A stretch of DNA of 64,000 bases, taken from positions 30,728,488-30,792,487 of the forward strand of contig OZ024871.1 in the NCBI GenBank assembly GCA_964017185.1, written 5' to 3'. Positions within the stretch are counted from its first letter, which is position 1. Each line of letters starts with the position of its first letter. The notes beneath the pieces were generated by a model, which was given only the letters and a program-made list of their open reading frames with translations, was not told the origin of the DNA and searched no databases. The stretch is from Rugalucina vietnamica (Eukaryota; Mollusca; Bivalvia; Lucinida; Lucinidae). Below, piece after piece: positions 11,035 through 23,400 of this stretch. The translations under genes and the position numbers were made by a program.

Positions 11035-11125
11035 CTGCAGCTAAGGTCATGTGGAGTCGGGACCTCAATTTAAAGTCTCATCCAAAAGAATGGAGATGCA
11101 CTGGGATCAAACTTCAATTGAGAGG
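11035..11125 (+). repeat. SINE-like fragment, second family
   Basis: The phrase CAGCTAAGGTCATGTGG, followed by TTTAAAGTCTCATCC and a degenerate B-box, recurs in diverged form near 15378, 41600 and 52145. Confidence 0.4.
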
Positions 11126-11787
11126 ATGTGGGGGGAGAGGGGCATAAATTTTCCCAGCGTAATATTAGGTTCTTTATAGGTAGTAGTAATCCATTATCTG
11201 ACATTAGGAAATACACTTTATCTTTCATACTGGTCTTTGTTGACATGTTTGTGTCATCATTCATGAATTTTGTTGTTAAATTTTCAGTCATAACATTTTA
11301 TTGGCATTTAAAAAGTAGTGTAAACAAGTCTTGATATTTACATGAAAGTAAACTTTCGGCTGTTGCCAAAAGACTGGCCAATATGATTTCAACGAACAAG
11401 TAAAGAGGTCAGTAACATGAATATTGCAGAGTCAAACATGATTGAAGTACATTTCAGAATTTTCAATACTAAAAATTTACTGACCCATATTAAATTTACT
11501 GTACTACCTGTAAAGAACCTAATATTATGCCGGGACAATTTATGCTAGAGTGATGTGATAAAGCAGCATAATTAGAAATTTACCGCTTAAAAAAAAGAAT
11601 TTTTTCCCAACATTTTTAAAGTGGGCGTTTATTAAGGGTTCCTGAAATTCCAAAACTCATGGATAAAATGGTCAGTTTTTGCATCCAAATAGGGGTATAG
11701 GCATTTATTAGAATGTGGGCGTTTAATAGAATTTTTACAGCATGTGGATTAATTTTAAGAATGAATTCTAACAATTTCCAATTCAAA

Positions 11788-12410
11788 TAAGAGCTGTCAC
11801 AGGACAGCGTAGCTCGCCTGACTTGTGCTTTGTCACTAAATTTATCAAAATCTATGACCCATGACCTTGACCTCAAGGTCGCTCAGGTGGGTTGTAAAAG
11901 CATAAAATTTCAGACCAATATCTACAAACATGCAAAGTATCAACTTGATCTATCAACATGTTGAAGAGATATAGACTTCTAACAACTTTAACGAAAAACT
12001 TCAACAAAAAAATTCTAAATCTGTGACCTTGACCTCACGGTCACCCAGGGTGGGTCATGATGGTACTCCATAAAACTTCAGACCATTATCTTCAAACATG
12101 CAAAGTATCAACTTGATCCATCAACATGTTCAAGAGATATAGACTTCTTAAATCTTTAATGAAAAACTTTAACATAAAATTTCTAAGTCTGTGACCTTGA
12201 CCTCAAGGTCATCCAGGATGGGTCATGATGGTACTGCATAAAACTTCAGACCAATATCTACCAATATGCAAAGTATCAACTTGATACATCTACATGTTCA
12301 AGAGATATAGACTTCTAAAAACTTTAACTGAAAGTGTGACGCGGACGCACGTAAACGCGGACAACCGAGGTGACAACAATAGCTCTGTGCACTTCGTGCA
12401 GGCGAGCTAA
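11788..12410 (+). mobile_element. Pearl-like element, family C, copy C1
   Basis: The left end reads AAGAGCTGTCACAGGACAGC. It is followed by about three tandem units of 160-165 bp containing TGACCTTGACCTCAAGGTC, then a CpG-rich stretch and a terminal hairpin (GCACTTCGTGC) ending GGCGAGCTAA. The architecture is that of the B elements with unrelated sequence, apart from the ending AGCTAA. Confidence 0.65.
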
Positions 12411-12879
12411 AAATGGTGCTTAAAATAGAAGACACTGCACAGCAATTGTTTCTTTTTATTGACATTTTCTCCGTACAATCTTTTCTCTTTGTCATATGAG
12501 CAAATCACTCCAAGTCATTGTATTTCCATTTTGCCAGTTAAGCTTTAGATTAAGTAATGCATTCCTATATGTAGACTGTATAATAATCTATTGTAGTGTA
12601 TGAAAAATGAAGAAAAATTATCAAACTGATAAAGTTTTCAACAATCACAGTGTATCGGAATGTCAGGTGCAATCACTGGTGAAAAGATACGTAGAAAGCA
12701 TTCAAGGGAGACAAATAATTTTGCTTGATGTCTAAAAACTGAACCATCATATTCAGAAATTTCAAAGATCAGGAGAAGATTTCTTAGGAAAACATGTCCC
12801 CATAATGTATTCACCCTTGATCCCCACTTTTATACAGCAAAACTGGGGTATGCAAGGGTATACCTATTTTTCTTATTTT

Positions 12880-12965
12880 TGCTAAAAAACATAGATTGTG
12901 GGTACTCGTTAGAACCGCCTCACCGAGGCGGTTCAAACGTGTACCCATAATCTATGTTTTGAGCA
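12880..12965. repeat. Long hairpin (about 41-bp arms)
   Basis: The arms at 12880-12921 and 12925-12965 pair almost completely, around CATAGATTGTGGGTAC and GAACCGCCTC, with a loop of about three bases. Flanking TTTTTCTTA/TAAGAAAAA words extend the symmetry. It is probably a minimal palindromic MITE. Confidence 0.75.
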
Positions 12966-13544
12966 AAACTAAGAAAAATATCAAAATTTTTCTACTGAAA
13001 TTTTCTTTTTGAACAACTTTAAAAATCTCTGTATATTGCATGGGCATGTTTTCGTAATGTGGTGATGATAACTGAAAGACAATTTCTGTTTTTCAAATTC
13101 CATTGAAATTTTAAGTCCACCCTAAAAGGGGCCGGAATGCAACCAAATATTTGAACATTACATGTGAATATTGCATAAGAATTACAGCATTTTACAGCAT
13201 TATCTTAATCAAAGCTTCTAAAATAACTACTACACATGCAATAATTACAACACAAGCATGTTAGTTCCCAAAATCCATTATTTGAACTATGTTATCAAAA
13301 ACATATATAAAGTGAAAATTAAACAGAAAATTGGTGGAAAAATCACAACATAAGTGAAAACAACATAGCTGAAATCATATTTTACAATGCCAGATATATC
13401 TACACAAAAAATATTACAATGCACCACAAAAACAATAATGTAACCTAATAAATAGAATAATGTGCCTGCACAATTACATCAAAACAGAACATGGGGTATT
13501 ACAGCTTCAACAAAATATTCAGTTCATTTGACAAAAACAGCTTC

Positions 13545-13712
13545 ATACAGAATGTTGGGACAGAGACACTGCTTTCTGGGTGTTAACCAGAACTCTGGAA
13601 CTTAAAGTGTCTTGCTCAGGGGCACAAGGTGGAAGTAGGTGTTGAACCCAGGACCTCTCACTTCCTGAGTCCTGTTTTCTACCACTAGGCCACCATGCAC
13701 CCCATGATGCAG
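13545..13712 (+). repeat. SINE-like repeat, family S
   Basis: The landmarks, in order, are a GGGACAGAGACACTGCTTTC-type head, AACCAGAACTCTGG, TCTTGCTCAGGGGCACAA, a B-box-like GTTGAACCCAGGACC, and CTACCACTAGGCCACCATG. The tRNA-like promoter word and the wide dispersal suggest a SINE. Related copies are listed at 14560, 22600, 22995, 28860, 29085 and 45255. Confidence 0.5.
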
Positions 13713-13930
13713 AACAACAACAGGTGTAGGTTCTGCATTGACTGCTACCACAGATCAGACTACAATTTATAGGGGAGTGTGGTAAGACCTGGATCTACAT
13801 TACTTGATTAACCCATATTTGACGAATGGATTTTCCCATCATTATCAATTGGACGAGTCCACTTTCATTTTTAGGGGTGTTAGGAGTGATTTTAAATTTT
13901 TATCTCATTTTTCGATGAAATTTCTATGTG

Positions 13931-13995
13931 CAAACAGAATAGCCCCAGATGGGACGCCGCATTCTGCGGCGTCACATCTGGGGCTATACTGTTTG
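13931..13995. repeat. Hairpin with 31-bp arms
   Basis: The arms 13931-13961 and 13965-13995 (core AGCCCCAGATG, GACGCCGCA) pair with two mismatches across a three-base loop. It is GC-rich in an AT-rich neighbourhood. Confidence 0.8.
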
Positions 13996-14559
13996 CCTAT
14001 GTCCCACAAAAGGGACGCCAGGCTTATACGAGTTAAGCCAGTCCAAAGCAAGGTAAAAGTTTACAGAATGCCAAGAGTTATAATTGACTAGAACAAACTT
14101 ACAAGCCATAACACAAGGAATCTTGTTGTCCATACAAAGTTGCATGGTAACAGATTCAATTCTGAGTTTTGGATAGGGCAAACCTTAGAAATATTTTTGT
14201 TTCACCTTACACGATCCTGTTTCTCAGGTGTGTGTTGGTCGGTCGGAATATTATTTTATTTTTATTTTCTCAGGTTTTATATAGATTGAAATTTGTTTTT
14301 AGTTGTTCTAATATAGCTAAAACTTGATTGCAGAAATAATACTTACCTAGAAGGCTATCATTGAAAGCATTATCAGACAATGTATCCTTCTAAAACATGA
14401 AATTTTTGCCTCTCTGTTATTAACAATAATAAAAAAAAATAATCTTGTATGAAAAATTGCAATAAAAATTTTGGGTAGGGGCAAATTTTTAGGGTCGGTC
14501 GGGTAAGGGGAAACAAATATAATTTTAATTTTGGCCTAGTCTAATTTGTTTGCATTAAG

Positions 14560-14745
14560 ATTTAACATCCCAATCAACATTTTTTGTCATGTTGGGACTG
14601 CTTCCTGGGTATTTACCAGTACTGTGGAAAGTTAACCTGTCTTGCTCAAGAACACAACACAGCGCCTGTGTGGGGATGGGACCCTGAACTTCTTGATTCT
14701 GAGTCCAACGCTTTATCACCAGGCCACCATGCTCCCCCTTTCTTA
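14560..14745 (+). repeat. SINE-like repeat, family S
   Basis: A recognisable, fairly complete copy: TTTAACATCCCAATCAACAT at the left, GTCTTGCTCAAGAACACAAC in the middle and CACCAGGCCACCATGC at the right. Confidence 0.5.
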
Positions 14746-14836
14746 AGGTATGGTCCAGTTATTCTGAACCTGGTGCTTTAAAATGTAGGTTAAGTCACAA
14801 AATGAATCATACAAAATCTGAGAAACAGAGCAAAAA

Positions 14837-15074
14837 TTGAGCCACCTCGAGGGAAAACCAACAATGTGGTTTTTGAACAGGTCCAACACAAACCGAGCTG
14901 CACAAGCACAGAAAAATGCAGATGCTTGAAATTTTGGATATAAGTAGAAGAGGAATTGTACTATCTGAGCAGCGAAAAAAAAGGCGCTGATCAGCGTCGC
15001 ATTTACCGCGAATCTGATCTGCGTCTTTATTTTCGCATATGCAGATTGTTGGTTTTCTCATGAGGCTGCTCAAA
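14837..15074 (+). mobile_element. MITE copy M10
   Basis: Full length, with a broken stem (CAGCGTCGCATTTACCGCG), so the two arms no longer pair fully. Confidence 0.85.
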
Positions 15075-16157
15075 TGTTAATGTACATGAATAAATTAGAA
15101 CTTATCACAAAATATAGGAATGTGAAGGTATAAAACACAACTCTGGCGTAAGCTTTAAAAAATCATAATTGTTGGAAAATACCATATCGATAGTCTGAAG
15201 GGGCATAGTGTAAGGATCCTAAATTTCTGAATATTTCTATAATCAACCAAAGCAACAAACAAAAGGCCACACAGTTTATTAATTTGTTCAATAAATGCTC
15301 AATTTGCTAGAATTAAAGGTCCCAACACTTTGGATCAATCAAAACTTGGTTAGTTGTATTCATGTTTTAAGTCCCAATCAATAGCTAAGGACATATGGAG
15401 ACAAGACATCTGTATTAAGTCCCATCTGAAGTGGGGAGAAGCTCGTGATCTAACTCACAAACCCTGGTTTACAAGGCAAGTGACTTGACCTCTATGGCAT
15501 TTCTTTAATCAAAACTACAAGTATTGTTAAACAAATAGCTCACATCATAAAACTGATATGTTGCAAATACCTTACAATTTGGTCAATGATATGCACAAAG
15601 CACTGGCAATAATAATACACATGTACACGTTTTAATTATCAAACACGTTAATCTTTGTTCAAATGGCTCACTGGGACTTAGACACACAAAAAGCACACAT
15701 AAATTGTGGGGACAAATGATATGTTGGTTTAGCCTCAATTCCTTTTTAAGGTAAAAGCCATCATACTTTTAAATAATATATCTCTACAATGTGTAAATTG
15801 CTACAAATTGTTTTTTAAACAAAGTTTTACAATTTGTATATACCGCTACTAAAGATCATTGCTAGTATAAAATACAAATTTGTCTGCAGACTGGCCCTGA
15901 GGTTATAAAATTTTTTTCATGCTCAACTCTGCTGAGCGTGCAATTTCAATTCCTCATCAATACTGAAATAGCCCAAATTAATTGAAATTTGGCATTTTAG
16001 GCAATTGTTGGCATTTTGAGCAGGACAAATTTTAGTCTGGGTTGCGCTGAGCATGAACAATTTTTATAACCTTGGGGCTTGCTTTGTTTTCTTCATAACA
16101 CCATGATTTACTCTCAATTTATAGCAAAGTTTGTATAGCAAAAACAGAGAGAAAAAC

Positions 16158-16278
16158 AAAAAAAAAAAAAAAAAAAAAAAAATTTAGTATCTTAAGAAAT
16201 AATGGTGTATCTCCATTCTTGAGTATTTTGAAAACAAAACAAAACAAAACAAAAAAAAAAAAAAAAAAAAAAAAAAAA
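16158..16278 (+). repeat. Two poly-A tracts
   Basis: Runs of about 25 adenines at 16158-16182 and 28 at 16251-16278, the second preceded by (AAAAC)n. A 103-codon minus-strand open frame across them is homopolymer artefact. Confidence 0.8.
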
Positions 16279-16481
16279 GAATCACAAAACACTTCAGAGC
16301 TTATTTTTGTCAATGTTTCTACATGTTGAATAATTGAATGATATGTAGGCCCCATCAGCAATGTTTTGAACCACTGCGTCATCCAATCACAAGCCAAGAT
16401 ACTCATGATGCAGGTGCCATTACAGTACATAGCAGATAATTCAAAAGCTAGGTCTCAGAATCACTATATAAGTTAGTTTCA

Positions 16482-16723
16482 TTTGAGCCGTCTCATGGGA
16501 AAACTAACAATCTGCATATGCGAAAACAAAGACGCAGATCAGCTTCGCGGTAACCGCGAAGCTGATCAGCGCCTTTGTTTTCGCTACTTGGATAGTACAA
16601 TTCCTCTTCTTTTTAAATCCGAAATTTCAAGCTTCCAGCCTGCTTCTGTGACTGTACAGCCTGATTTGTGTCGGACCTGTTCGGAAACCACATTGTTGGT
16701 TTTCCCACGAGACGGCTCATTTG
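16482..16723 (-). mobile_element. MITE copy M11
   Basis: Full length, reverse orientation, clean ATTT/ATTT target duplication. Confidence 0.9.
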
Positions 16724-16729
16724 TTGATT

Positions 16730-16880
16730 TACGTTCCAGTCAACAGCTATGGTCATGTTGGGACACTGCCTCCATTTTATCAGAATCACCTAATAAGTTT
16801 GTTCGTTTGATTTGTTGCTTTATGTTCCAGGCAACAGCTATGGTCATGTCGGGACATTGCCTCCATTTTATGGGATTTCT
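16730..16880 (+). repeat. Duplicated GTTCCAG...GTCATGT(T/C)GGGACA phrase
   Basis: About 30 bases including ACAGCTATGGTCATGT occur twice, near 16735 and 16827, and match the head region of SINE-like family S. Confidence 0.4.
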
Positions 16881-17068
16881 ACCCAACATTGGAGATGTCG
16901 TCATGACATCCAAAATGTGCCTTGAATATAACCACCATAGTAAACAACTAATGTTTTTATGTGTAGATGGTAAACCGTTTGAATAAACCACTTTTCCTGG
17001 GCAGGCTCAGATCTTCTAAGCTGTTAACCAGTAATCAGATAGTCGGTCAGTCGATTATAAGCTGTACA

Positions 17069-17309
17069 TTTGAGCCGGCTTGTGGGAAAACCAACAATGT
17101 GGTTTTTGAACAGGTCCGACACAAACCGAGCCGCAGAAGCACAGAAAAATGCTAGAAGCTTGAAATTTCGGATTTAAGTAGAAGAGGAATTGTACTATCC
17201 GAGTAACGAAAACAAAGGTGCTGATCAGCTTCGCGGTTACCGCGAAGCTGATCTGCGTCTTTGTTTTCGCCTATGCAGATTGTTGGTTTTCCCATGGGGC
17301 GGCTCATTT
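17069..17309 (+). mobile_element. MITE copy M12
   Basis: Full length, near consensus, ATTT/ATTT duplication. Confidence 0.9.
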
Positions 17310-17661
17310 CTCATGGTTCCAGCCACCCTTTATAAGTGCAAGTATGAATATATCAATGGTCTAATAGTCAATATACTGTAACACAACTTATTTTCAGGAC
17401 TATTAAATTACGCAGTTTTGTCTCCGAGCATATTTTTGCAGCAATTTATTTTTGATGTCTGAAGAGCTGGCGTAAGATTATATTAATGTACAGTATTTGA
17501 AAATGGACATTTATGCTGCAACTGATATTCAGAAACTTCTACCTTGCCGAGATCACAAAAATAAATTACTTACAAAAATAAACTGGTTTACAGTAACAAG
17601 AACGGTACGAGGACAGAACACATGTACAAGTTTGATTATTTCATAACAATGCAAGGAAGCA

Positions 17662-17902
17662 TATGAGCCGCCCCATGAGAAAACCAACAATCTGCATAGC
17701 CAAAAACAAAGACGCAGATCAGCTTCGCAGTAACTTCGAAGCTGATCAGCGCCTTTGTTTTCGCTACTCGGATAGTACAATTCCTCCTCTACTTAACTCC
17801 AAAATTTCAAGCTTCTAGCCATCTTCTGTGACTGTACAGGCCAGTTTGTGTCAGACCTGTTCGGAAACCACATTGTTGGTTTTCCCACGAGGCGGCTCAT
17901 AT
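17662..17902 (-). mobile_element. MITE copy M13
   Basis: Full length, reverse, ATAT/ATAT duplication. Confidence 0.9.
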
Positions 17903-18546
17903 CATAGACGAAAAAGCTTTTTAAAACATTTGAATCGTGACCAGAAGCTACGTAGATGCATTAAAGTTAAGATGCTGTCTTTTTCAAGCCATAATATACT
18001 TCCCTGCAATACCTTAACACCTATGTCCTGCACAGAGTTTGTTTTATAAATAAGTCCACTATATTATATTTTAGTAACAGATATTTAACACAATTTCATT
18101 GTGAGACAGTTAGCTGAATGGCAATAGTGCATAATTTGCATTTTTTTAAAAAATAATGATATGCAAAACAAAAACAATAATTTAACATGAAATTCAATTT
18201 TAGACAAATTTGAAACTTTTGAACATGATTTTTAACTATGTGGGTCCAGTCATGAGAAAACCAATTTTTCCATAATGCAATTACCAATTCTGTATCTCAG
18301 AATTGTCATCTGTTCTTGTTGTTGCTGCGGTCCAAGTTCACAAATGGGAACTTGGTCTCAGAAATCGCAATCCCTGGTTTACAAGTAAAGGGAAGAAACC
18401 TAACCACCACACCACAATGGCTTAATTTTGAGATGTATTGTGGCTCAGCTTATGAAAATGCCCAGAGTTCAGGCCAGCAGCCACATTACCACTGGGTATT
18501 AATCCAATGATTAAAATGCACATTTATTCATGCCTAGGCCCAAATA

Positions 18547-18780
18547 TATGAGCTGCGTCATGAGAAAACCAATAATGTGGTTTCCAAACAGGTTCGACAC
18601 AAACCGGGTTGTACAGTCACAGAGGCAGGCTAGAAACTGAAATTTGGGATTTAAGAACAGGGATTGAACTATCCCTATAGCAAAAACAAAGGTGCTGATC
18701 AGCTTCGTGGTTACAGCGAAGCTGATCTGCGCCTTTATTTTCGCATATGCAAAATGTTGTGTTTCCTCATGACACAGCCA
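18547..18780 (+). mobile_element. MITE copy M14
   Basis: A diverged copy with the right terminus altered to CATGACACAGCC. It is followed after about four bases by copy M15. Confidence 0.8.
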
Positions 18781-18783
18781 AAA

Positions 18784-19020
18784 TATGAGCCGTCTCGTGG
18801 GAAAACCAACAATGTGGTTTCCGAACAGGTCCGACACAAACCGGCCTGTACAAGCACAGAAAGGAGCTAGAAGCTTGAAATTTCGGATTTAAGTAGAAGA
18901 GGAATTGTGCTATCCGAGTAGCGAAAACAAAGGCACTGATCAGCTTCGCTTTTACCGCGAAGCTGATCTGCGCCTTCATTTTCGCATATGCAAAATGTTG
19001 TGTTTCCTCATGACGTAGCC
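18784..19020 (+). mobile_element. MITE copy M15, in tandem with M14
   Basis: The left half is near consensus and the right terminus (CATGACGTAGCC) shares the variant of M14. The pair may have arisen by local duplication or recombination between copies. Confidence 0.85.
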
Positions 19021-19300
19021 AAAATATATTAAGGGGACACAACTCTTTTATTCAGGTACAACCCTCATATTGTGGTACAACCCACAAATTACTATAACAA
19101 TTTCACAAAAATAACAAACATGATATGACTGGGTGCTTATAAGCATCACACTTTTGTAAAGTTTTAACAAATTGTCAATGATATCCACTTCACATGTAAA
19201 AAAAAATCACAGTTCTGGTGAAAAATTACCTAAATGGAATGTGTTGATATAGTGAACCAGTGTAAAAATATGTGAACGTTTCTCCTAAAAATATTGGGAA

Positions 19301-19592
19301 ATGAGCCTTTGCATGAGAAAACCAACAATGTGGGATTTCGACCAGGTCCGACACAAGCCTGTCTGTACAATCACAGAAGTTGCCTAGAGGCTTGAAATTT
19401 CGGATTTAAAAAGATAAAGGACAGTACTATCTGTGTACCAGAAAAAAGGTGCTGATCAGCTGAACAGCTGATCTGCATCTGTGTTTTCACCTATCCATGT
19501 TGTTGGTTTTTTCATGCCACAGCTGTGACTGTACCGACTGCTTGTGTCAAAAGTGGCCAGAAATCCCAGACAGGTTTTCTCTTAACATGGCT
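19301..19592 (+). mobile_element. MITE copy M16, composite
   Basis: A diverged plus-oriented copy with a very short stem (GATCAGCTGAACAGCTGATC). From about 19525 it is followed by what looks like the tail of a reverse-oriented copy, ending GGTTTTCTCTTAACATGGCTC. Confidence 0.6.
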
Positions 19593-19616
19593 CAAAAATG
19601 TTATTTACTCTAACAA

Positions 19617-19854
19617 AATGAGCCGCCTCATGGGAAAACCAACAATCTGCATAGACGAAAACAAAGACGCAGATCAGCTTCGCGGTAACCGCGAAGCTGA
19701 TCAGCGCCTTTGTTTTCGCTACTCCGATAGTACAATTTCTCTTCTACTTTAATCCAAAATTTCAAGTTTCTAGCTCTTTTCTTTGCTTGTACAGGCCGGT
19801 TTGTGTCGGACCTGTTCGGAAACCACATTGTTGGTTTTCCAGAGGCGGCTCAAA
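19617..19854 (-). mobile_element. MITE copy M17
   Basis: Full length, reverse, AAAT/AAAT duplication. Confidence 0.9.
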
Positions 19855-19976
19855 TCACTCCATGTTGTGAAATGGAAATCAAAGCTTGTCCTCTTTATCC
19901 ATCCGAAATGAAGTTTCCTGTAAACTTTCTGTAATATTATCTTCTCTCATGGCGTCTTGTAGCACAAAAATCACAA

Positions 19977-20217
19977 CTTGAGCCGCTTCATGAGAAAACC
20001 AACAATGTGTTTCTGAACAGTTCTGACACAAACCGAGCTGCGCAAGCACAGAAGGAGGCTACAGGCTGGAAATTTTGGTTTAAGAAAGTGGAGGCATTGC
20101 ACTATCCTTGTAGCAAAAACAAAGGCACTAATTAGCATCAAAGTAACACTGGGACGCTGATCTGCATTTTTGTTTTCACATATGCAAAATGTTGGTTTTC
20201 TCATGACGTGGCTCATT
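19977..20217 (+). mobile_element. MITE copy M18, downstream of the FIP stop codon
   Basis: A degenerate copy whose stem no longer pairs. Its right terminus borders a minus-strand AATAAA at 20216-20221. Confidence 0.8.
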
Positions 20218-20221
20218 TATT
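20216..20221 (-). terminator. RAB11FIP4: Candidate polyadenylation signal AATAAA for the FIP gene
   Basis: On the minus strand AATAAA lies about 170 nt past the stop codon at 20388, at the junction between unique sequence and MITE M18. It is the first perfect hexamer I see downstream, but cleavage there is not shown. Confidence 0.35.
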
Positions 20222-20387
20222 GTCAATTTACTAACACTTAACTATATCACAGTTAAATCCCTCCATTACCCTATCACCTCTATATCTGCACTGGGCATTG
20301 TTTATCAACCGACAAGTTCACCTATCCTGCACATATATAGGTCCATGCACTTGTCTCTGGGCACTTAAGTAGGGGGAGGGGGGAATG

Positions 20388-20498
20388 TTACACTTCTAAT
20401 ATTGAAGGGTTTTTCTCCAATATAGTCAATATTATTTTGTCAATGTATTGTTTGAGTCTACAACTCACATCCTGCTGTTCTTTTAAGGCAGTCATCAA
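20388..20498 (-). CDS. RAB11FIP4: FIP exon A (last coding exon): Rab11-binding domain
   Basis: Acceptor TATTTCAG|TTG, phase 0, 36 codons plus TAA. It encodes LMTALKEQQDVSCRLKQY and then IDKIILTILEKNPSILEV, the signature of the class II FIP Rab-binding domain, with the family's conserved YxDKII and NPSILE. MITE M19 begins 24 nt upstream of the acceptor. Confidence 0.95.
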   Translation of the reverse strand: MMTALKEQQDVSCRLKQYIDKIILTILEKNPSILEV

Positions 20499-23400
20499 CT
20501 GAAATACAGCATGAAAACATAAATATGAGCCACCTCGTGAGAAAACCAACAATGTGGTTTCCGAACAGGTCCGACACAAACCGAGCTGTACAAGCACAGA
20601 AAAGAGCTAGAAGCTTGAAATTTTGGAGTTAAGTAGAGGAGGAATTGTACTATCCGAGTAGCGAAAACAAAGGTGCTGATCAGCTTCGCAGTTACCGCGA
20701 AGCTGATCTGCGCCTTTGTTTTCGCCTATGCAGATTGTTGGTTTTCCCATGGGGCGGCTCATATTTTATAGACATTTATATACACTTTTACCTAATTACA
20801 TCAAAAATTGCATATAAACAGTTATTTGATTTTCTTTTCTCTATCACATGTAATAGCTCTGTTTGGACTTTTAGCCTAAAAAAGATCAAAGCTCTAACGA
20901 GCCTATTCAGCAACTATTGAAAGGTTATTCAGATTGCAAGTTTATTTCTGAAACAAACCCACTCTTTATGCCATAGAAATGCAATAGCTTACTCATAGCA
21001 AAGGGCCCTTTAAAATCAATTTATCTTTAATGTGCAGCTACATGAATTTTTCTGACTTGTGTCAAAATCGAGCTACACATGTATTCAGTCATCTAAGACC
21101 ATTAGATCTTTTCTATCAGAAATATGACTTCTGATTGATGTTCCGTAGGAATAGATCTTTATTTTCGCATATTGTACCACCCATGGATGGAATTCAGACT
21201 TATCAGTGCAGACAGTAAATCTAGAGAGCATATCTGATTTGACTTATATTTTTTGCACATTAAAAATGTCAGGAAAATGCTTAGTAGATGCTAGATTGTA
21301 CATAAAATGTAACAATTTCACCATAAAATGAGGGGAGATTAATCTTGCAACTTCTGAGTAACTAACAAGCAGCATTAGCCACCTTTTGGTTTTAAAAGCA
21401 ATTTTTTTTCTATTTTTTATGACAATGGTGCTTTTCACTAAAAATGGAATTTATAGCTAATTTCAAATGTTTTCAAGCAGATGATACTAGCTCTATCCCA
21501 TCATAATAACTAGTTACACAGTAGGGGTAGGTATTGAACACAGGACCTCTTCCTCCAGTGTCCTGAACTCTATGGTTGCAAGACAATTCTTCTAAGGCTA
21601 TTTCCTCTGACGGACATTTTGTATATTTGGTCTAAATACCGCAACCACTAAGCTACTGCGCTCCCCTGAAGAAATTGACAGCAAGGCAAATTGTCTTAAT
21701 ATTACCTCCTCTTTGGTTAAATGTTCCAGTTCGTCAGCGAGTGAGCTGCCCTCTTGTAGCATATGGTGTCCCTCCTGTACGGCCCGGGCCAGTAGCTGGG
21801 CATTGAGCTCCTCATTTTCATCTTGTAGGGTTTTATTGGCCTGAAAACAGATTTTGTCATGATTAATGTTTGGTTGTATTGTGGATTTTAAAATATTCCA
21901 ATCATCATTTTTTTCAGTCATGTTAGGATAGAGCACTGATTCCTGATTATTGACCAGTACTAGGAGAGTTCATGTGTCTTGTAAAGAACTCAACCCTGCC
22001 CCAGTGGTGTTTAAAGCCCCAAACGGTCAGTCTGGAGTCTAAATGCTTGGATTTGAGATCCCCCATTAAAATCACTCATCAGAGAACCAAGAGGGTCAAT
22101 AGTTTGCAGGTGCTCATTAAAAGTATCTTGTGAATAACTACTGTATATTTAATATGGCCTCACAACTGAAGTGTATAGCGTAGAAACCAGCATAAGTACC
22201 GTATCTCTCAGTTCTCTATATAAGTCAACTTAGCTCTTAACTAATAGATCTGCTGACACCCTTGTTCAAATGTTAAATACTATTCACAAAACGCAATATC
22301 AATATTCTTAGTTTGTAGACCCTTGACAGGATGAACCCTGGTCTAACTCTGGTTCTTAATTATCAAAAGAACAATGGAAAACATTATATTATGCAAGCAT
22401 GTCAAGCTGATAAAGCAATCTAGAGTACAACATTAAATGAGGAAGAGAAGCGAGCCCTGTTACAAAACATTCCTCTTGGAGAGTATAGTCAAGCACCAAT
22501 ACAAAAGACAGCAACCTATGCAGTAAAAGAGACCAATTTGGATCATAGAAACAAATAAATCATGCTATATAGGCAGACAATGGTTTGCATTCTCTGTTGA
22601 AGGGTACAGTGGCCTAGTAGTGGTAGAGTATCAGACTCAGGATTGAAGGTGGGGTTTAAAACCAAATGGCGCCATTGTGTCCTTCAGCAAAACACTCTTT
22701 AGTAATTGCTACTACCCAGAAAGCCATGGCAATGTCCGGACATAGCTGAAATACTGTTGACTGAGATCGTAACCCACAATAGACCCATAAACAAAGCATT
22801 CACTGTTACTGGTGTTAATGACCTTACATGTATGCTGCACAATCACATGCTAACTTGATAATGCTTTAATAGTCTAAAGAACAAGGCAGAAAATAGATTA
22901 TCACCTGAAGTGAGAAAGTTAATGAGAAAACCAGCCTTTTAAATATAAAATACATTTTATCAACAGTGAAGCTAATCAGCTTCTATGTATAGAGGTTTAA
23001 TGTCCCATTCAACAATTTTTCAGTCATCTCAGGATGGAGCCACCTTTTCCTAGGTATAAACCAGTACTCTGGGGAATTAATGTGTCTTGCTCAAGGACAC
23101 AACATGATGCCCCCGAGGGTGGGTCGAACCGAGGACCTCTTAATTCCGATTCCAATGTTCTACCACCAACCAATCATTGTGCCCCACAGCTGATCAGTAA
23201 ATGCTACATAGTACAATGGCATGACTTCTCTTTGCAAATATTTCATGCCTCTAGCCATTTTCTGTATCTAGAAAAACTGGCACTTGAGACAGATTTTCTC
23301 ATGAAACTACTCAGGAAATAGAATATAGAAATAAAACATGATTTTTCATTTATCAACATTTGCAAGGTCCCAACTCCCAATGGAAGTGTTGACAACCGAG

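Larger units (their letters stand above)
5379..20387. other. Intergenic region between two convergent genes
   Basis: No exon could be supported here on either strand. The space holds 16 MITE copies, one pearl-like element of each type, a MITE-carrying inverted repeat, two long hairpins, SINE-like pieces and poly-A runs. Stretches at 5801-6220, 6489-7065, 7629-8033, 11130-11785, 12411-12879, 12966-13540, 15510-16480 and 19020-19300 show nothing I can name. The 3'UTRs of both genes must lie at its two ends. Confidence 0.6.

Noticed and set aside
16119-16430. 103-codon minus-strand frame rich in Phe
   Set aside because: It reads two poly-A tracts in reverse; it is not coding.
16483-16986. 167-codon plus-strand frame
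   Set aside because: Its first two thirds read through MITE M11 and the rest through a SINE-like duplication. Similar MSRLMGKPTIC-type peptides appear wherever this MITE occurs.
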